DNA from: JAXLWB01 sp046328715 | GTDB taxonomy: Bacteria > Chloroflexota > Anaerolineae > Caldilineales > Caldilineaceae | Reading direction: 5' to 3' | DNA: 64,000 nt | Assembly (NCBI GenBank): GCA_046328715.1 | Contig: JAXLWB010000035.1 | Location: forward strand, 42,815 to 106,814 | Shown here: in pieces, positions 44,703 through 52,102 of the stretch | How positions within the stretch are numbered: the first letter of the stretch is position 1 | Layout of the letters: the number at the start of each line of letters is the position of its first letter | Position numbers and translations under genes: made by a program | The notes under the pieces: model-generated | The model's input: the letters and a program-made list of their open reading frames with translations, nothing else | What the model was told of the DNA's origin: nothing | The model's database searches: none

Positions 44703-45548
44703 ATGTTCAAAGGTTTGTGGAACAGTTGGTTTGGACGTGTGGTGCGCTCGTGGAGTGGGCTGATTGGTCTACTTCTCGTCCTGCTTTACGTGGCAGCGGC
44801 CCTCTTCGCTACGCAATTAGCACCCTACTCGCCCATCGAACAACATCCGTCTGACCGCTTGAAACCACCCGATCAGTCCTATCTATTGGGCACCGACGAG
44901 TTTGGCCGCGATATTTTCAGCCGCCTGATTCACGGCGCAACCAATTCATTGCTGGTGGCCGGGGTAGCAGTGGCGGCATCCACGCTCATAGGCGCAGCGA
45001 TTGGCACGCTGGCCGCCTATCCGGGTGGGCTCACCGATCAGATCATCATGCGGCTGGTAGATCTACTCTTTGCCTTTCCGGCGATTTTGTTGGCGCTGTC
45101 GATTGCCGCTGCGTTAGGACCGGGAATTCGTAACACAATCATCGCCATCACCGTGGTCTATACGCCGATCTTTGCACGGGTGGCGCGCGCAGCGGTGCTC
45201 AATGTCAAAGAATTGGAATTTATCGAAGCAGCGCACAGCATCGGCAGCCGCCACATGCAGATCATTTTGCGCCATATTTTACCGAATGCCACTGCGCCTC
45301 TGCTGGTCCAAATCAGCCTGGCACTTTCTTGGGCCATGCTCACCGAAGCATCACTCAGCTTTCTGGGGCTTGGCGTGATTCCACCCGACCCAGCCTGGGG
45401 CAGTATGTTGAGCGACAGCCGCGTCCTGATGGAAATCGCTCCTTGGATGGCGTTTGCCCCTGGCAGCGCGATCATGTTGGGCGTGTTGGGCTTTAATCTC
45501 CTGGGTGACGGCTTGCGCGACGCGCTAGATCGGCAGCGTGGCATGTAG
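44703..45548 (+). CDS. Opp/Dpp-type ABC transporter permease (DppC-like)
   Basis: A 281-residue permease. The N-terminus has one membrane segment followed by LAPYSPIEQHPSDRLKPPDQ, then YLLGTDEFGRDIFSRLIHGA, the signature of the DppC/OppC half. Five further membrane segments are visible, and the coupling loop is AAVLNVKELEFIEAAHSIGS. It would form the channel with the 43540 product. No ATPase genes of the DppD/DppF kind follow: the next gene is an acetyltransferase. The transporter must share ATPases encoded elsewhere or is incomplete. Confidence 0.9.
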   Translation: MFKGLWNSWFGRVVRSWSGLIGLLLVLLYVAAALFATQLAPYSPIEQHPSDRLKPPDQSYLLGTDEFGRDIFSRLIHGATNSLLVAGVAVAASTLIGAAIGTLAAYPGGLTDQIIMRLVDLLFAFPAILLALSIAAALGPGIRNTIIAITVVYTPIFARVARAAVLNVKELEFIEAAHSIGSRHMQIILRHILPNATAPLLVQISLALSWAMLTEASLSFLGLGVIPPDPAWGSMLSDSRVLMEIAPWMAFAPGSAIMLGVLGFNLLGDGLRDALDRQRGM

Positions 45549-45553
45549 AATAT

Positions 45554-45619
45554 TCCGTGTTCCCTGATTTCCGTGTTTACAAAAAAGGCTTTGTAAACAC
45601 GGAAATCAGGGAACACGGA
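45554..45619. terminator. perfect 30-bp stem hairpin
   Basis: TCCGTGTTCCCTGATTTCCG plus TGTTTACAAA and its exact complement surround a 6-nt loop, 6 nt after the permease stop. It may terminate the transporter operon. The length and perfection are beyond what termination needs. Confidence 0.7.
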
Positions 45620-45650
45620 GGCTATTGGTTGGCAGTAAAGAAGAAAAACG

Positions 45651-46112
45651 ATGTTAATCCGCTCATTGGTTGCAACTGATATTCCAGAACTAGCAAAATT
45701 GATGGCTGGGACGCCGCTGTGGCAGCGTTATGGTGTCAGCGAGGCGAGCGCAACGGCTCGCTTGCAGAGTGGGCTGGATCAAGCAGCGACGATTCTGGTT
45801 GCCGAAGTTGAGGGGCGGGCGGCTGGCTTTCTCTGGTATGTACAGCGTGGTGCGTTTCAACGCAGTGGCTACGTCATGTTGATCGGTGTGCAGCCGCATT
45901 TGCGTGGGCAAGGGGTGGGCGAAGCATTGATGGCAGAGGCAGAAGCGCAGATGTTCGCAAGCACAAACTCGATCTGCCTGTTGGTTTCGGATTTTAACGA
46001 GGCGGCGCAGCGCTTCTATCAGCGCTTAGGCTACTCTCAAGTTGGTAGCCTGCCAGATTATGTCGTCCCCGGCGTAAATGAGTTGATCTACTACAAGCAT
46101 AGTAGAGAGTAG
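45651..46112 (+). CDS. GNAT-family N-acetyltransferase
   Basis: A 153-residue protein of the GCN5-related fold. Residues about 75-110 carry strand 4 and the acetyl-CoA pyrophosphate loop (YVMLIGVQPHLRGQGVGEAL, R-G-x-G-x-G/A type). LLVSDFNEAAQRFYQRLGYS is the typical C-terminal element. The acceptor is unknown. A hairpin starting at its stop codon separates it from the convergent thioredoxin gene. Confidence 0.85.
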   Translation: MLIRSLVATDIPELAKLMAGTPLWQRYGVSEASATARLQSGLDQAATILVAEVEGRAAGFLWYVQRGAFQRSGYVMLIGVQPHLRGQGVGEALMAEAEAQMFASTNSICLLVSDFNEAAQRFYQRLGYSQVGSLPDYVVPGVNELIYYKHSRE

Positions 46113-46145
46113 AGATTGGGAAATTAGGCACTATCTCCCAATCTC
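46112..46145. terminator. hairpin between convergent genes
   Basis: GAGATTGGGA and TCCCAATCTC form a perfect 10-bp stem that begins on the last base of the acetyltransferase stop codon and ends 3 nt before the thioredoxin stop. It could serve both strands. Confidence 0.6.
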
Positions 46146-46148
46146 GGT

Positions 46149-46859
46149 TCAGTTGAGCCAGGGACTGACACGCTGCCGCAATGCCGCCTCAGGCAGCGCA
46201 CCAGACCAGCGATCCACGATCTTACCGCCTTTGACGATCAGCATGGTCGGAATACCTTGCACCCCATAGCGCATCGAAATCGATTGATTTTCATCCACAT
46301 TCACCTTGGCTATACGCAATTTACCCGCTAAGTCGGAAGCCATGCGCTCCAAAAAAGGTTCAACCATCCGGCAAGGACCACACCAAGCTGCCCAAAAATC
46401 GACCAGCACAGGAAGCTCTGATTGCATTACGTCGCGGGTGAAGGTAGCTTCACTCACCGCTATTGGTTTGCCACTGGGGCGCGGCTGGCTGGGTTGTGCA
46501 GCACTCTTTTCAACAGGCTTGGGACCCTTGCCGAGTAAATAGGCAATTTGTGGCTCCAACTCCCCCTCGCTGATCGAGCCGACCTGGGTCGTCACCTGTT
46601 GATTGCGTACACCCACCAGGGCGGGCAATGTGCTGATATTGTACTTGCGCACCGAGACAGGATTCGCTTCCGCCTCAACCTTGGCGATCAACAGTTCGCC
46701 CGCATGGCGGCTGGCCAGATCGTTGAGTTTGCTCTCAAACCCGCTTGAGGATTGTTTGGGCAAAAAAACAACGGCGACTGGCAACCCAGCCGCCAACACT
46801 CGATCAAGGCTCAGGTCGCCGCTATTGATGGGGGTGTCGAAAGTTCGTGTTTGTGTCAT
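46149..46859 (-). CDS. thioredoxin-family protein with two thioredoxin folds
   Basis: A 236-residue cytoplasmic protein. Residues 20-115 form an N-terminal thioredoxin-like fold without a Cys pair (VAVVFLPKQSSSGFE, VRKYNISTLPALVGV). A short linker (residues 116-130) leads to a classic thioredoxin at 130-236 with VDFWAAWCGPCRMVEPFLE and YGVQGIPTMLIVKGG (cis-Pro). The second domain would reduce disulfides or persulfides; the first may help bind partners. It lies in a region rich in sulfur-transfer genes. Confidence 0.9.
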   Translation of the reverse strand: MTQTRTFDTPINSGDLSLDRVLAAGLPVAVVFLPKQSSSGFESKLNDLASRHAGELLIAKVEAEANPVSVRKYNISTLPALVGVRNQQVTTQVGSISEGELEPQIAYLLGKGPKPVEKSAAQPSQPRPSGKPIAVSEATFTRDVMQSELPVLVDFWAAWCGPCRMVEPFLERMASDLAGKLRIAKVNVDENQSISMRYGVQGIPTMLIVKGGKIVDRWSGALPEAALRQRVSPWLN

Positions 46860-46937
46860 TTGCTTGTGGTCTCCTTTGCCTAAATGAAGGGAAACGTCTT
46901 ATCGTTCTGTTGCGCTTATCTGTACGTAACAGACGAA

Positions 46938-46961
46938 GAGAGCCATCGGTAAATGGCTCTC
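46938..46961 (-). terminator. terminator of the DUF2202 gene
   Basis: GAGAGCCAT and ATGGCTCTC pair around a 6-nt loop just beyond the minus-strand stop at 46989. Confidence 0.55.
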
Positions 46962-46988
46962 TCGATCTTCACTGCTTCTACCTATTTT

Positions 46989-47726
46989 CTACCGTCCTCG
47001 CCCTCGTCCTTGACCACGCTCAACTGCGGTCGATAGGATGCTGTCAAAGGTTGCTTGATCGAGATACTGCGGTTGATAGCTTTCACCAGTTTGTCGGCCT
47101 AGCGTCGAGACAAACGAGCGCAAGTGATTTCGTGAGCCACGCATGAGATTCTGGTAGACCAGTTGAATATCAGCCCGTTCGGTTTGTGCATTGCGAGTTT
47201 GCAGGTCTACGATATCCAGATCTTCAATGGTTGCACCTACACGGAGTGCATCAGCCAACGTTTGACTGCCTTGCTCAACCAACTGGTTATACAGTTCCTG
47301 CAACGTCGGATTGACAAATTCACCGACCACTGTCGTTGCCGCTGGATCACTCAGTTGATAGCGGTCCAGCAACATTTTGATGGCACCGGTATGGGTTGCT
47401 TCACTTTGGCTAATGTTGTTAAAGATCGGCAGCCCCCACGTGGTGCCAAGCGTGACATAAACATCATGCGCAAGCTTCTCTTCTTCTCGCATAAAAAGTA
47501 ATGCATCGGCTTCTGCGCTGCTGATAGGTCCAGTGGCAATTTGGGCCAAACTTTGACGAAGCAGTGTATCATCGATCGCCGTGCTGCCACTCTCAGTCAC
47601 TGAAGTGAGATTGAAGCTTGCAGCACCCAAACGCTGCGGTTGAAGCGCTACACAGCCGACAAACAGACTTAACAGAACTAGTAAGGCTACAACCAAATAG
47701 ATTTGATTCCGATAGCTTTTCATCAT
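46989..47726 (-). CDS. DUF2202 ferritin-like lipoprotein
   Basis: A 245-residue protein. Residues 1-26 look like a lipoprotein signal (LVVALLVLLSLFVGC). Residues about 75-230 follow DUF2202, a ferritin-like four-helix domain: EADALLFMREEEKLAHDVYV has the first E-x-x-x-H-x metal-ligand pattern. NISQSEATHTGAIKMLLDRY has the second E-x-x-H. The role in iron or oxidative metabolism is unknown. The C-terminus is basic (RGQGRGRGR). Confidence 0.8.
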   Translation of the reverse strand: MMKSYRNQIYLVVALLVLLSLFVGCVALQPQRLGAASFNLTSVTESGSTAIDDTLLRQSLAQIATGPISSAEADALLFMREEEKLAHDVYVTLGTTWGLPIFNNISQSEATHTGAIKMLLDRYQLSDPAATTVVGEFVNPTLQELYNQLVEQGSQTLADALRVGATIEDLDIVDLQTRNAQTERADIQLVYQNLMRGSRNHLRSFVSTLGRQTGESYQPQYLDQATFDSILSTAVERGQGRGRGR

Positions 47727-47852
47727 TGACTCCCTATATTGATGATTGATTGTTTGTTACCTCAATCTTATCAACCACCTATGGAGAAATGATGGAGAAA
47801 GAAACTCCTTCTGCTCACAAATAGAGCAGCAATTTCGCTCAGAAATAAAGAA

Positions 47853-47897
47853 GACAGCACGGCGGCAAGCCAATAATGGCACACTGCCGCTACTGTC
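47853..47897 (-). terminator. hairpin downstream of the FmdB-like gene
   Basis: GACAG-GGCGGCA and TGCCGC-CTGTC form an interrupted stem about 100 nt after the minus-strand stop at 47998. The gap 47727-47997 contains no gene I can support. Confidence 0.4.
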
Positions 47898-47997
47898 AAA
47901 CTGACTTACTGTCTCACTCTACCACCCAAAACATTCTAGCAAAATTTATGGGCATCGTCTGTTGGCTAACGCACGGTTAGCTTCTGCGTGGGATGCC

Positions 47998-48207
47998 TCA
48001 GGTGCCGCCTGGGGCACAGTTGGCAGCACTGGCGGCAACGGACGCACCAGCACCGCCCGAGGATGCAACCGCAAAACCAGAGAGCAGCTTTTGCGTCTTG
48101 TTACTCTTGCAAGAAGGACAGAGAACGTCCGCCTGCGAACCACTCACGCGAACCAACTTTTCAAAACTTGTGCCACACTCATTACAAATAAACTCGAAGA
48201 GAGGCAT
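47998..48207 (-). CDS. FmdB-family zinc-ribbon protein
   Basis: A 69-residue protein; ATG 48207 begins MPLFEFICNECGTSFEKLVR, the standard FmdB start, with AAGGAAAG upstream. The frame extends further upstream through a hairpin but adds no domain. A zinc ribbon is formed by CNEC and CPSC. The Ala/Gly/Ser-rich C-terminus ends in AANCAPGGT. Members are small putative regulatory proteins of unsettled role. It follows the TauE/SafE gene on the same strand, with a large hairpin between them. Confidence 0.85.
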   Translation of the reverse strand: MPLFEFICNECGTSFEKLVRVSGSQADVLCPSCKSNKTQKLLSGFAVASSGGAGASVAASAANCAPGGT

Positions 48208-48234
48208 TGAAACTTTCCTTCTGGAATAAGCTCT

Positions 48235-48282
48235 GTTTCGAAAACGAGTGTTTGGCAAGTGCCAAACACTCGTTTTCGAAAC
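48235..48282. terminator. perfect 23-bp hairpin after TauE/SafE gene
   Basis: GTTTCGAAAACGAGTGTTTG plus GCA and its exact complement surround a 2-nt loop. It lies 10 nt from the stop of the minus-strand gene at 48292. Confidence 0.75.
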
Positions 48283-48291
48283 AACCACAAT

Positions 48292-49047
48292 TTAAATAAT
48301 CTTTCCTACATTGTCATAGAGCAATACCGCAGCCAACAACATTACAAAGACTGCGAAACTGGTGCGTAACATTTCTGGCTTGATGATGCGTGTCAGCCGA
48401 GTACCTACCAAACTACCTGAGATTCCAGCCACAGCAAAGAGCGTGACAACCGTCATGTCAATCGCTCCACTGTTCAGATGGCCTAACAATCCCGCCAGAC
48501 TGTTCATAGCAATCACAATTAGCGAAGTGCCTACTGCCTGGCGCATAGGCAACCCGACCAACACGACCAGGGCGGGCACGATTAGGAAGCCGCCGCCGAC
48601 GCCCAGGAAGCCAGTCAACAGGCCGACGCCAAAACCGCTGACCACAATCACTGGCCAGCCACGCATCTCAAGCTTTTCGTTGCTGGGTGGCTTGCTAAAG
48701 ATCATGTAGGCACCTACCAGCAACATCAATAGCGCAAAAAGGATCATCAGCACGGTGGCAGGGAGCAAGTGGGAAAGGTTGCCCGATATGTAAGCAGCAA
48801 CCATCCCTACGCCCCCAAAGACCAGCGCCACCCGCCAGTTGAGCGTTCCCAGTCGTTGATGTAAGAACGCACCCATACCGCTGTTGATGCCGACAATCAT
48901 CAAGGATGCAGTGACCGCAGCCTGCGGACTCAGTCCGACAACGTAAACAAGCACGGGCACGGTCAAAATCGACCCACCGCCACCCAACAATCCCAACGTT
49001 AGCCCAATGGCAAAGCCAAAGAGTAGATCAACTGTTATTTGAAACAT
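48292..49047 (-). CDS. sulfite exporter TauE/SafE family membrane protein
   Basis: A 251-residue membrane protein; ATG 49047 is preferred to an upstream TTG at 49062. Two homologous halves are visible, each starting with a Gly-rich motif: FAIGLTLGLLGGGGSILTVP and GVGLLTGFLGVGGGFLIVPA. About seven to eight membrane segments are predicted. The family moves sulfite, sulfoacetate or other sulfur anions out of the cell. The neighbouring rhodaneses and the persulfide dioxygenase upstream, which produces sulfite, support a sulfite-export role here. Confidence 0.9.
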   Translation of the reverse strand: MFQITVDLLFGFAIGLTLGLLGGGGSILTVPVLVYVVGLSPQAAVTASLMIVGINSGMGAFLHQRLGTLNWRVALVFGGVGMVAAYISGNLSHLLPATVLMILFALLMLLVGAYMIFSKPPSNEKLEMRGWPVIVVSGFGVGLLTGFLGVGGGFLIVPALVVLVGLPMRQAVGTSLIVIAMNSLAGLLGHLNSGAIDMTVVTLFAVAGISGSLVGTRLTRIIKPEMLRTSFAVFVMLLAAVLLYDNVGKII

Positions 49048-49162
49048 GGTGTAATTCCACAAGGGTGAGAAAGTGGCAGAGTAGAAAAGTAGAAAAGTGG
49101 AAAAGTAAATGCATCCTTGCCATCCTTACTGCTTTTCGACTTTGCCACTCTGCAACTTTTAC

Positions 49163-49513
49163 CTACTTCACAGGTAGCCCGGCCATCTGCCACTGCATGA
49201 TACCGCCGAGGTCGTAAAGTTGGGTGAAACCAGCGTGGACGAGGATGTCGGCTGCCGTTCGGCTGCGATTGCCACTGCGGCAGTAGATCACAATTGGCTG
49301 ATCCTTGGGTAATTCGTTCAAACGTTGTTCGAGCACCTGGAGTGCAATATGTTTGGCACCCGGAATTTTGCCTCCGCGTACCTCTTCACTCGTACGCACA
49401 TCCAAAAGGAGATGTTTTTCCTTGCCTTGGACAAAACGTTGCTGATATTCCTGTGGGCGAATCGATTCATAACCAGCGGGTGCAGATTGGAAAAGTCGTG
49501 ATAGAAGTTGCAT
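49163..49513 (-). CDS. rhodanese-like sulfurtransferase, cytoplasmic
   Basis: A 116-residue single rhodanese domain with LLDVRTSEEVRGGKIPGAKH and the active-site loop VIYCRSGNRSRTAADIL (Cys, then R-S-G-N-R). No signal sequence is seen. It has a close paralogue 188 nt upstream that is lipid-anchored and exported, so the pair covers both sides of the membrane. Confidence 0.9.
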   Translation of the reverse strand: MQLLSRLFQSAPAGYESIRPQEYQQRFVQGKEKHLLLDVRTSEEVRGGKIPGAKHIALQVLEQRLNELPKDQPIVIYCRSGNRSRTAADILVHAGFTQLYDLGGIMQWQMAGLPVK

Positions 49514-49560
49514 AAGGATTCAATTGCTCCGAAAAAAGAATTGGTAGTAAACACCAAGTC

Positions 49561-49695
49561 AACCCCACCCTAACCCTCCCCTGCTGTTGGGAGGGAACTG
49601 TCACCTGGTAGATTCTATTTGGTGGACAGTAGAGAATGCTTAACCTGTCCCTTCACAGTCCCCTCCCTGAATTCGGGGAGGGCTAGGGTGGGGTT
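49561..49695. repeat. CCCTAACCC/GGGTTAGGG palindromic repeat
   Basis: AACCCCACCCTAACCCTCCC at one end and GGGGAGGGCTAGGGTGGGGT at the other are inverted, with inner arms around GGGAGGGAACTGTCA / CCTTCACAGTCCCCTCCC. It stands between the two rhodanese genes and shares the layout of 14260-14380. Confidence 0.75.
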
Positions 49696-49700
49696 TGTAG

Positions 49701-50135
49701 TTACTTCTGGACGGGCATCCCTGCGGATTGCCATTGACTGATCCCACCCAGATCATAGACTTGGGTGTAGCCAGCCTGATCGAGAATTTGTGCCGCCTGG
49801 CCGCTTCGGTTGCCGCTATGGCAATAGACAACCACCGGCTGATCCTTGGGTATTTCGCTCAAGCGTTGCGAGATCTGATCGACGGGAATATTGATGGCAC
49901 CAGCAATAATGCCTGTGGCATATTCCTCGGGCGTGCGGACATCGATCAAAAGATGCTGGGTCTTCTTCCCAACAAAGGCATTCTGGTAATCTTCTGGGCT
50001 GATCTTGCCGGGGGCAGGCATTCCATTGGCTAGGGTAGCGGAGGAGGTGCTCTGCGAATTACCACAGCCACTCAACACAGGTGTCACCAGGAGAAGGGCC
50101 GCAATGAGCCATGCAAGAGTTCGATAGAGAGACAT
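49701..50135 (-). CDS. rhodanese-like lipoprotein
   Basis: A 144-residue protein; ATG 50135 is chosen (AAGGAA 9 nt upstream, and MSLYRTLAWLIAALLLVTPV starts the signal). The lipobox is LSGC. The rhodanese domain contains LLIDVRTPEEYATGIIAGAI and the loop VVYCHSGNRSGQAAQIL. It closely resembles the cytoplasmic gene at 49163 near the C-terminus (YDLGGISQWQSAGMPV against YDLGGIMQWQMAGLPV), indicating a tandem duplication with gain or loss of an export signal. Confidence 0.9.
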   Translation of the reverse strand: MSLYRTLAWLIAALLLVTPVLSGCGNSQSTSSATLANGMPAPGKISPEDYQNAFVGKKTQHLLIDVRTPEEYATGIIAGAINIPVDQISQRLSEIPKDQPVVVYCHSGNRSGQAAQILDQAGYTQVYDLGGISQWQSAGMPVQK

Positions 50136-50251
50136 AGAAAACGTTCCTTGTAGTATGGATGACAATCTAGACGAAGTATACAGAGCAATTAGTTGCACGA
50201 GTTCCACCGAATCGCTTAAACTTGGTATTAGCGAAACCTAATAGCAGAAAA

Positions 50252-50293
50252 CAGGATGCAAGATGTAAATCTCAACTTATATCTTGCATCCTG
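50252..50293. other. hairpin in the rhodanese/LysR intergenic region
   Basis: CAGGATGCAAGAT and ATCTTGCATCCTG form a perfect 13-bp stem, ending 23 nt before the LysR start. The palindromic form and position suggest an operator as well as a structural repeat. Confidence 0.45.
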
Positions 50294-50316
50294 CGACTTG
50301 CCATCATGTTGTTACC

Positions 50317-51234
50317 ATGCTTAATCTCTACAAATTAGAAATTTTTGTTCATGTGGTCGAAGAAGGCAGCTTTAGTGGCGCGGCCGAACGATTGCTGATG
50401 ACCCAGTCTGGGGTCAGCCAGCACATCCAGGATCTCGAAGCCAGCCTCGGTTCACAGCTTTTTGAACGCGGACGGCGCGGCGTCAATTTGACAGCCGCCG
50501 GAAAAACGCTCTACGAATACACCGAACGCATCCTTGACCTCGTTTCTGAGGCGGAAAAAGCGGTCGTGAAGATCGAAAACCTTGCCAGTGGCCAAATCAC
50601 CGTGGGCGCAACGCCCGGAATTAGCGCCTATCTCTTGCCCGACTGGATTCAAGAGTTTCGCAGCCGCTATCCTCGCCTCACCGTCTTGGTGCAGACCAGC
50701 ATCACACCACAGATTGTCAATGAAGTTCTAGCCCATCGACTCGACATGGGGTTGATCGAAGGTGAATTAACCCAAGTCTCCTCACCGAAGTTGCGCATCG
50801 TTGCGCTCAAAGAGGTCGAACAGTTCGTGGTGGTGGGGCGCAAACATGCGTGGTGGAATTACAAACAGGTGGCTCTGACTGACTTATGTGGGCAATCCTT
50901 GGTCGTGCGCCAGGCACACAGTCAATCACGCATTTGGCTGGAAGACGCTCTTAAGGAACACAATATTCAGCCAGTAATTGCGGCAGAGTTTGACAATCCC
51001 GAATCGCTCAAGCGGGCGGCCATCAACAGTGCGCTGATCGCCATCCTGCCAGACTATGTCCTAGAGCAGGAACTACAGCTTGGGTTGCTGCGCATTGTGC
51101 CTGTAGAAAACAATCCGCTGCGACGTACGATCAAAGCAATCCTGCCGCAAGATCGACTCTGTTCACCAGTGGGGCGAGCGTTTTTGACTCATCTCAAGTC
51201 AAAATTTCCACAGTTGGCAGACGTGGTAGGATGA
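50317..51234 (+). CDS. LysR-family transcriptional regulator
   Basis: A 305-residue LTTR; ATG 50317 matches the usual start MLNLYKLEIFVHVVEEGSFS, and upstream codons lie in a hairpin. The DNA-binding helix is AAERLLMTQSGVSQHIQDLE. Residues about 90-300 form the effector domain (GQITVGATPGISAYLLPDWI). It is divergent from the rhodanese lipoprotein gene, the standard arrangement for an LTTR and its target, so it may control the sulfur genes on the minus strand. The inducer is unknown. Confidence 0.9.
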   Translation: MLNLYKLEIFVHVVEEGSFSGAAERLLMTQSGVSQHIQDLEASLGSQLFERGRRGVNLTAAGKTLYEYTERILDLVSEAEKAVVKIENLASGQITVGATPGISAYLLPDWIQEFRSRYPRLTVLVQTSITPQIVNEVLAHRLDMGLIEGELTQVSSPKLRIVALKEVEQFVVVGRKHAWWNYKQVALTDLCGQSLVVRQAHSQSRIWLEDALKEHNIQPVIAAEFDNPESLKRAAINSALIAILPDYVLEQELQLGLLRIVPVENNPLRRTIKAILPQDRLCSPVGRAFLTHLKSKFPQLADVVG

Positions 51235-51378
51235 GAAGAAGAGTACAGGGCACCGACCATCCCGCAGGGACGCCTGAATATAGATGAGTGACTGTTTCTC
51301 AATTCTACGGTCATGGTGTCCCGCCGGGACAAGAACGTTCACCATGATGCAACATAGCCTTATAGATAGGATGGACTT

Positions 51379-52077
51379 ATGCAAAAAGTAATCGATGGGA
51401 TTTATTGGATCGAAGGTTTGTCAATGGGGCGGGTCTATCTACTGGAAGGAAGCGATGGTCTGACCTTGATCGACGCTTCAGTTGCAGGCTCCTGGCCGAA
51501 GATTATCAAGGATCTTGCCAAAGCGGGAAAATCATCCACTGCAATCAAACGTATCCTGATCACGCACGCACACCCCGATCACATTGGTGGATTGGCCGAA
51601 ATACAGGCAGCTACCCGGGCGGCGGTCTACGTGCATCGCAAGGATGCAGCGGTGACACGCGGAGATGAGCGAATGCCCCGACCGGCACCAGGAGCGTTAC
51701 AAGGCAGTGCGCGCGTGTTAGCCTCGATCATGCCGGCCCCGACGCTGAAACCCTCGCCAGTTGCCCGCGAGCTTGAAGATGGCGACCCGCTCGATGAGGT
51801 AATGCCAGGCATGCAAGTCATCGCGACGCCAGGTCACAGTCCGGGACATAGCTCCTTTTGGTTACCCAAACAGCAGTTGCTCTTTACAGGCGATGTGGTG
51901 ATGCGGTTACCCAAACTGCGCCTGCCCTTTGCCGCCTTTACGCCCGACATGGCCGAGTCAAAACGTTCATTGCAGCGCATTGCGAAGATGGAGATTGAAA
52001 CCCTCTGTTTTGGTCATGGCGACCCGATAATTGGCAAAGCGATGATCCCCTTGCGTGAATTTGTGGCCAAGGTGTGA
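51379..52077 (+). CDS. metallo-beta-lactamase-fold hydrolase
   Basis: A 232-residue MBL-fold protein. The metal site motifs are ILITHAHPDHIGG (H-x-H-x-D-H), TPGHSPGHSSFW, LFTGDVVM, and a final CFGHGDPI. It probably hydrolyses an ester, thioester or lactone; substrate unknown. It lies between the LysR gene and the sensor kinase and has no obvious operon partner. Confidence 0.85.
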   Translation: MQKVIDGIYWIEGLSMGRVYLLEGSDGLTLIDASVAGSWPKIIKDLAKAGKSSTAIKRILITHAHPDHIGGLAEIQAATRAAVYVHRKDAAVTRGDERMPRPAPGALQGSARVLASIMPAPTLKPSPVARELEDGDPLDEVMPGMQVIATPGHSPGHSSFWLPKQQLLFTGDVVMRLPKLRLPFAAFTPDMAESKRSLQRIAKMEIETLCFGHGDPIIGKAMIPLREFVAKV

Positions 52078-52102
52078 AGAATCCGTTGCACACGACGGGT
52101 TG

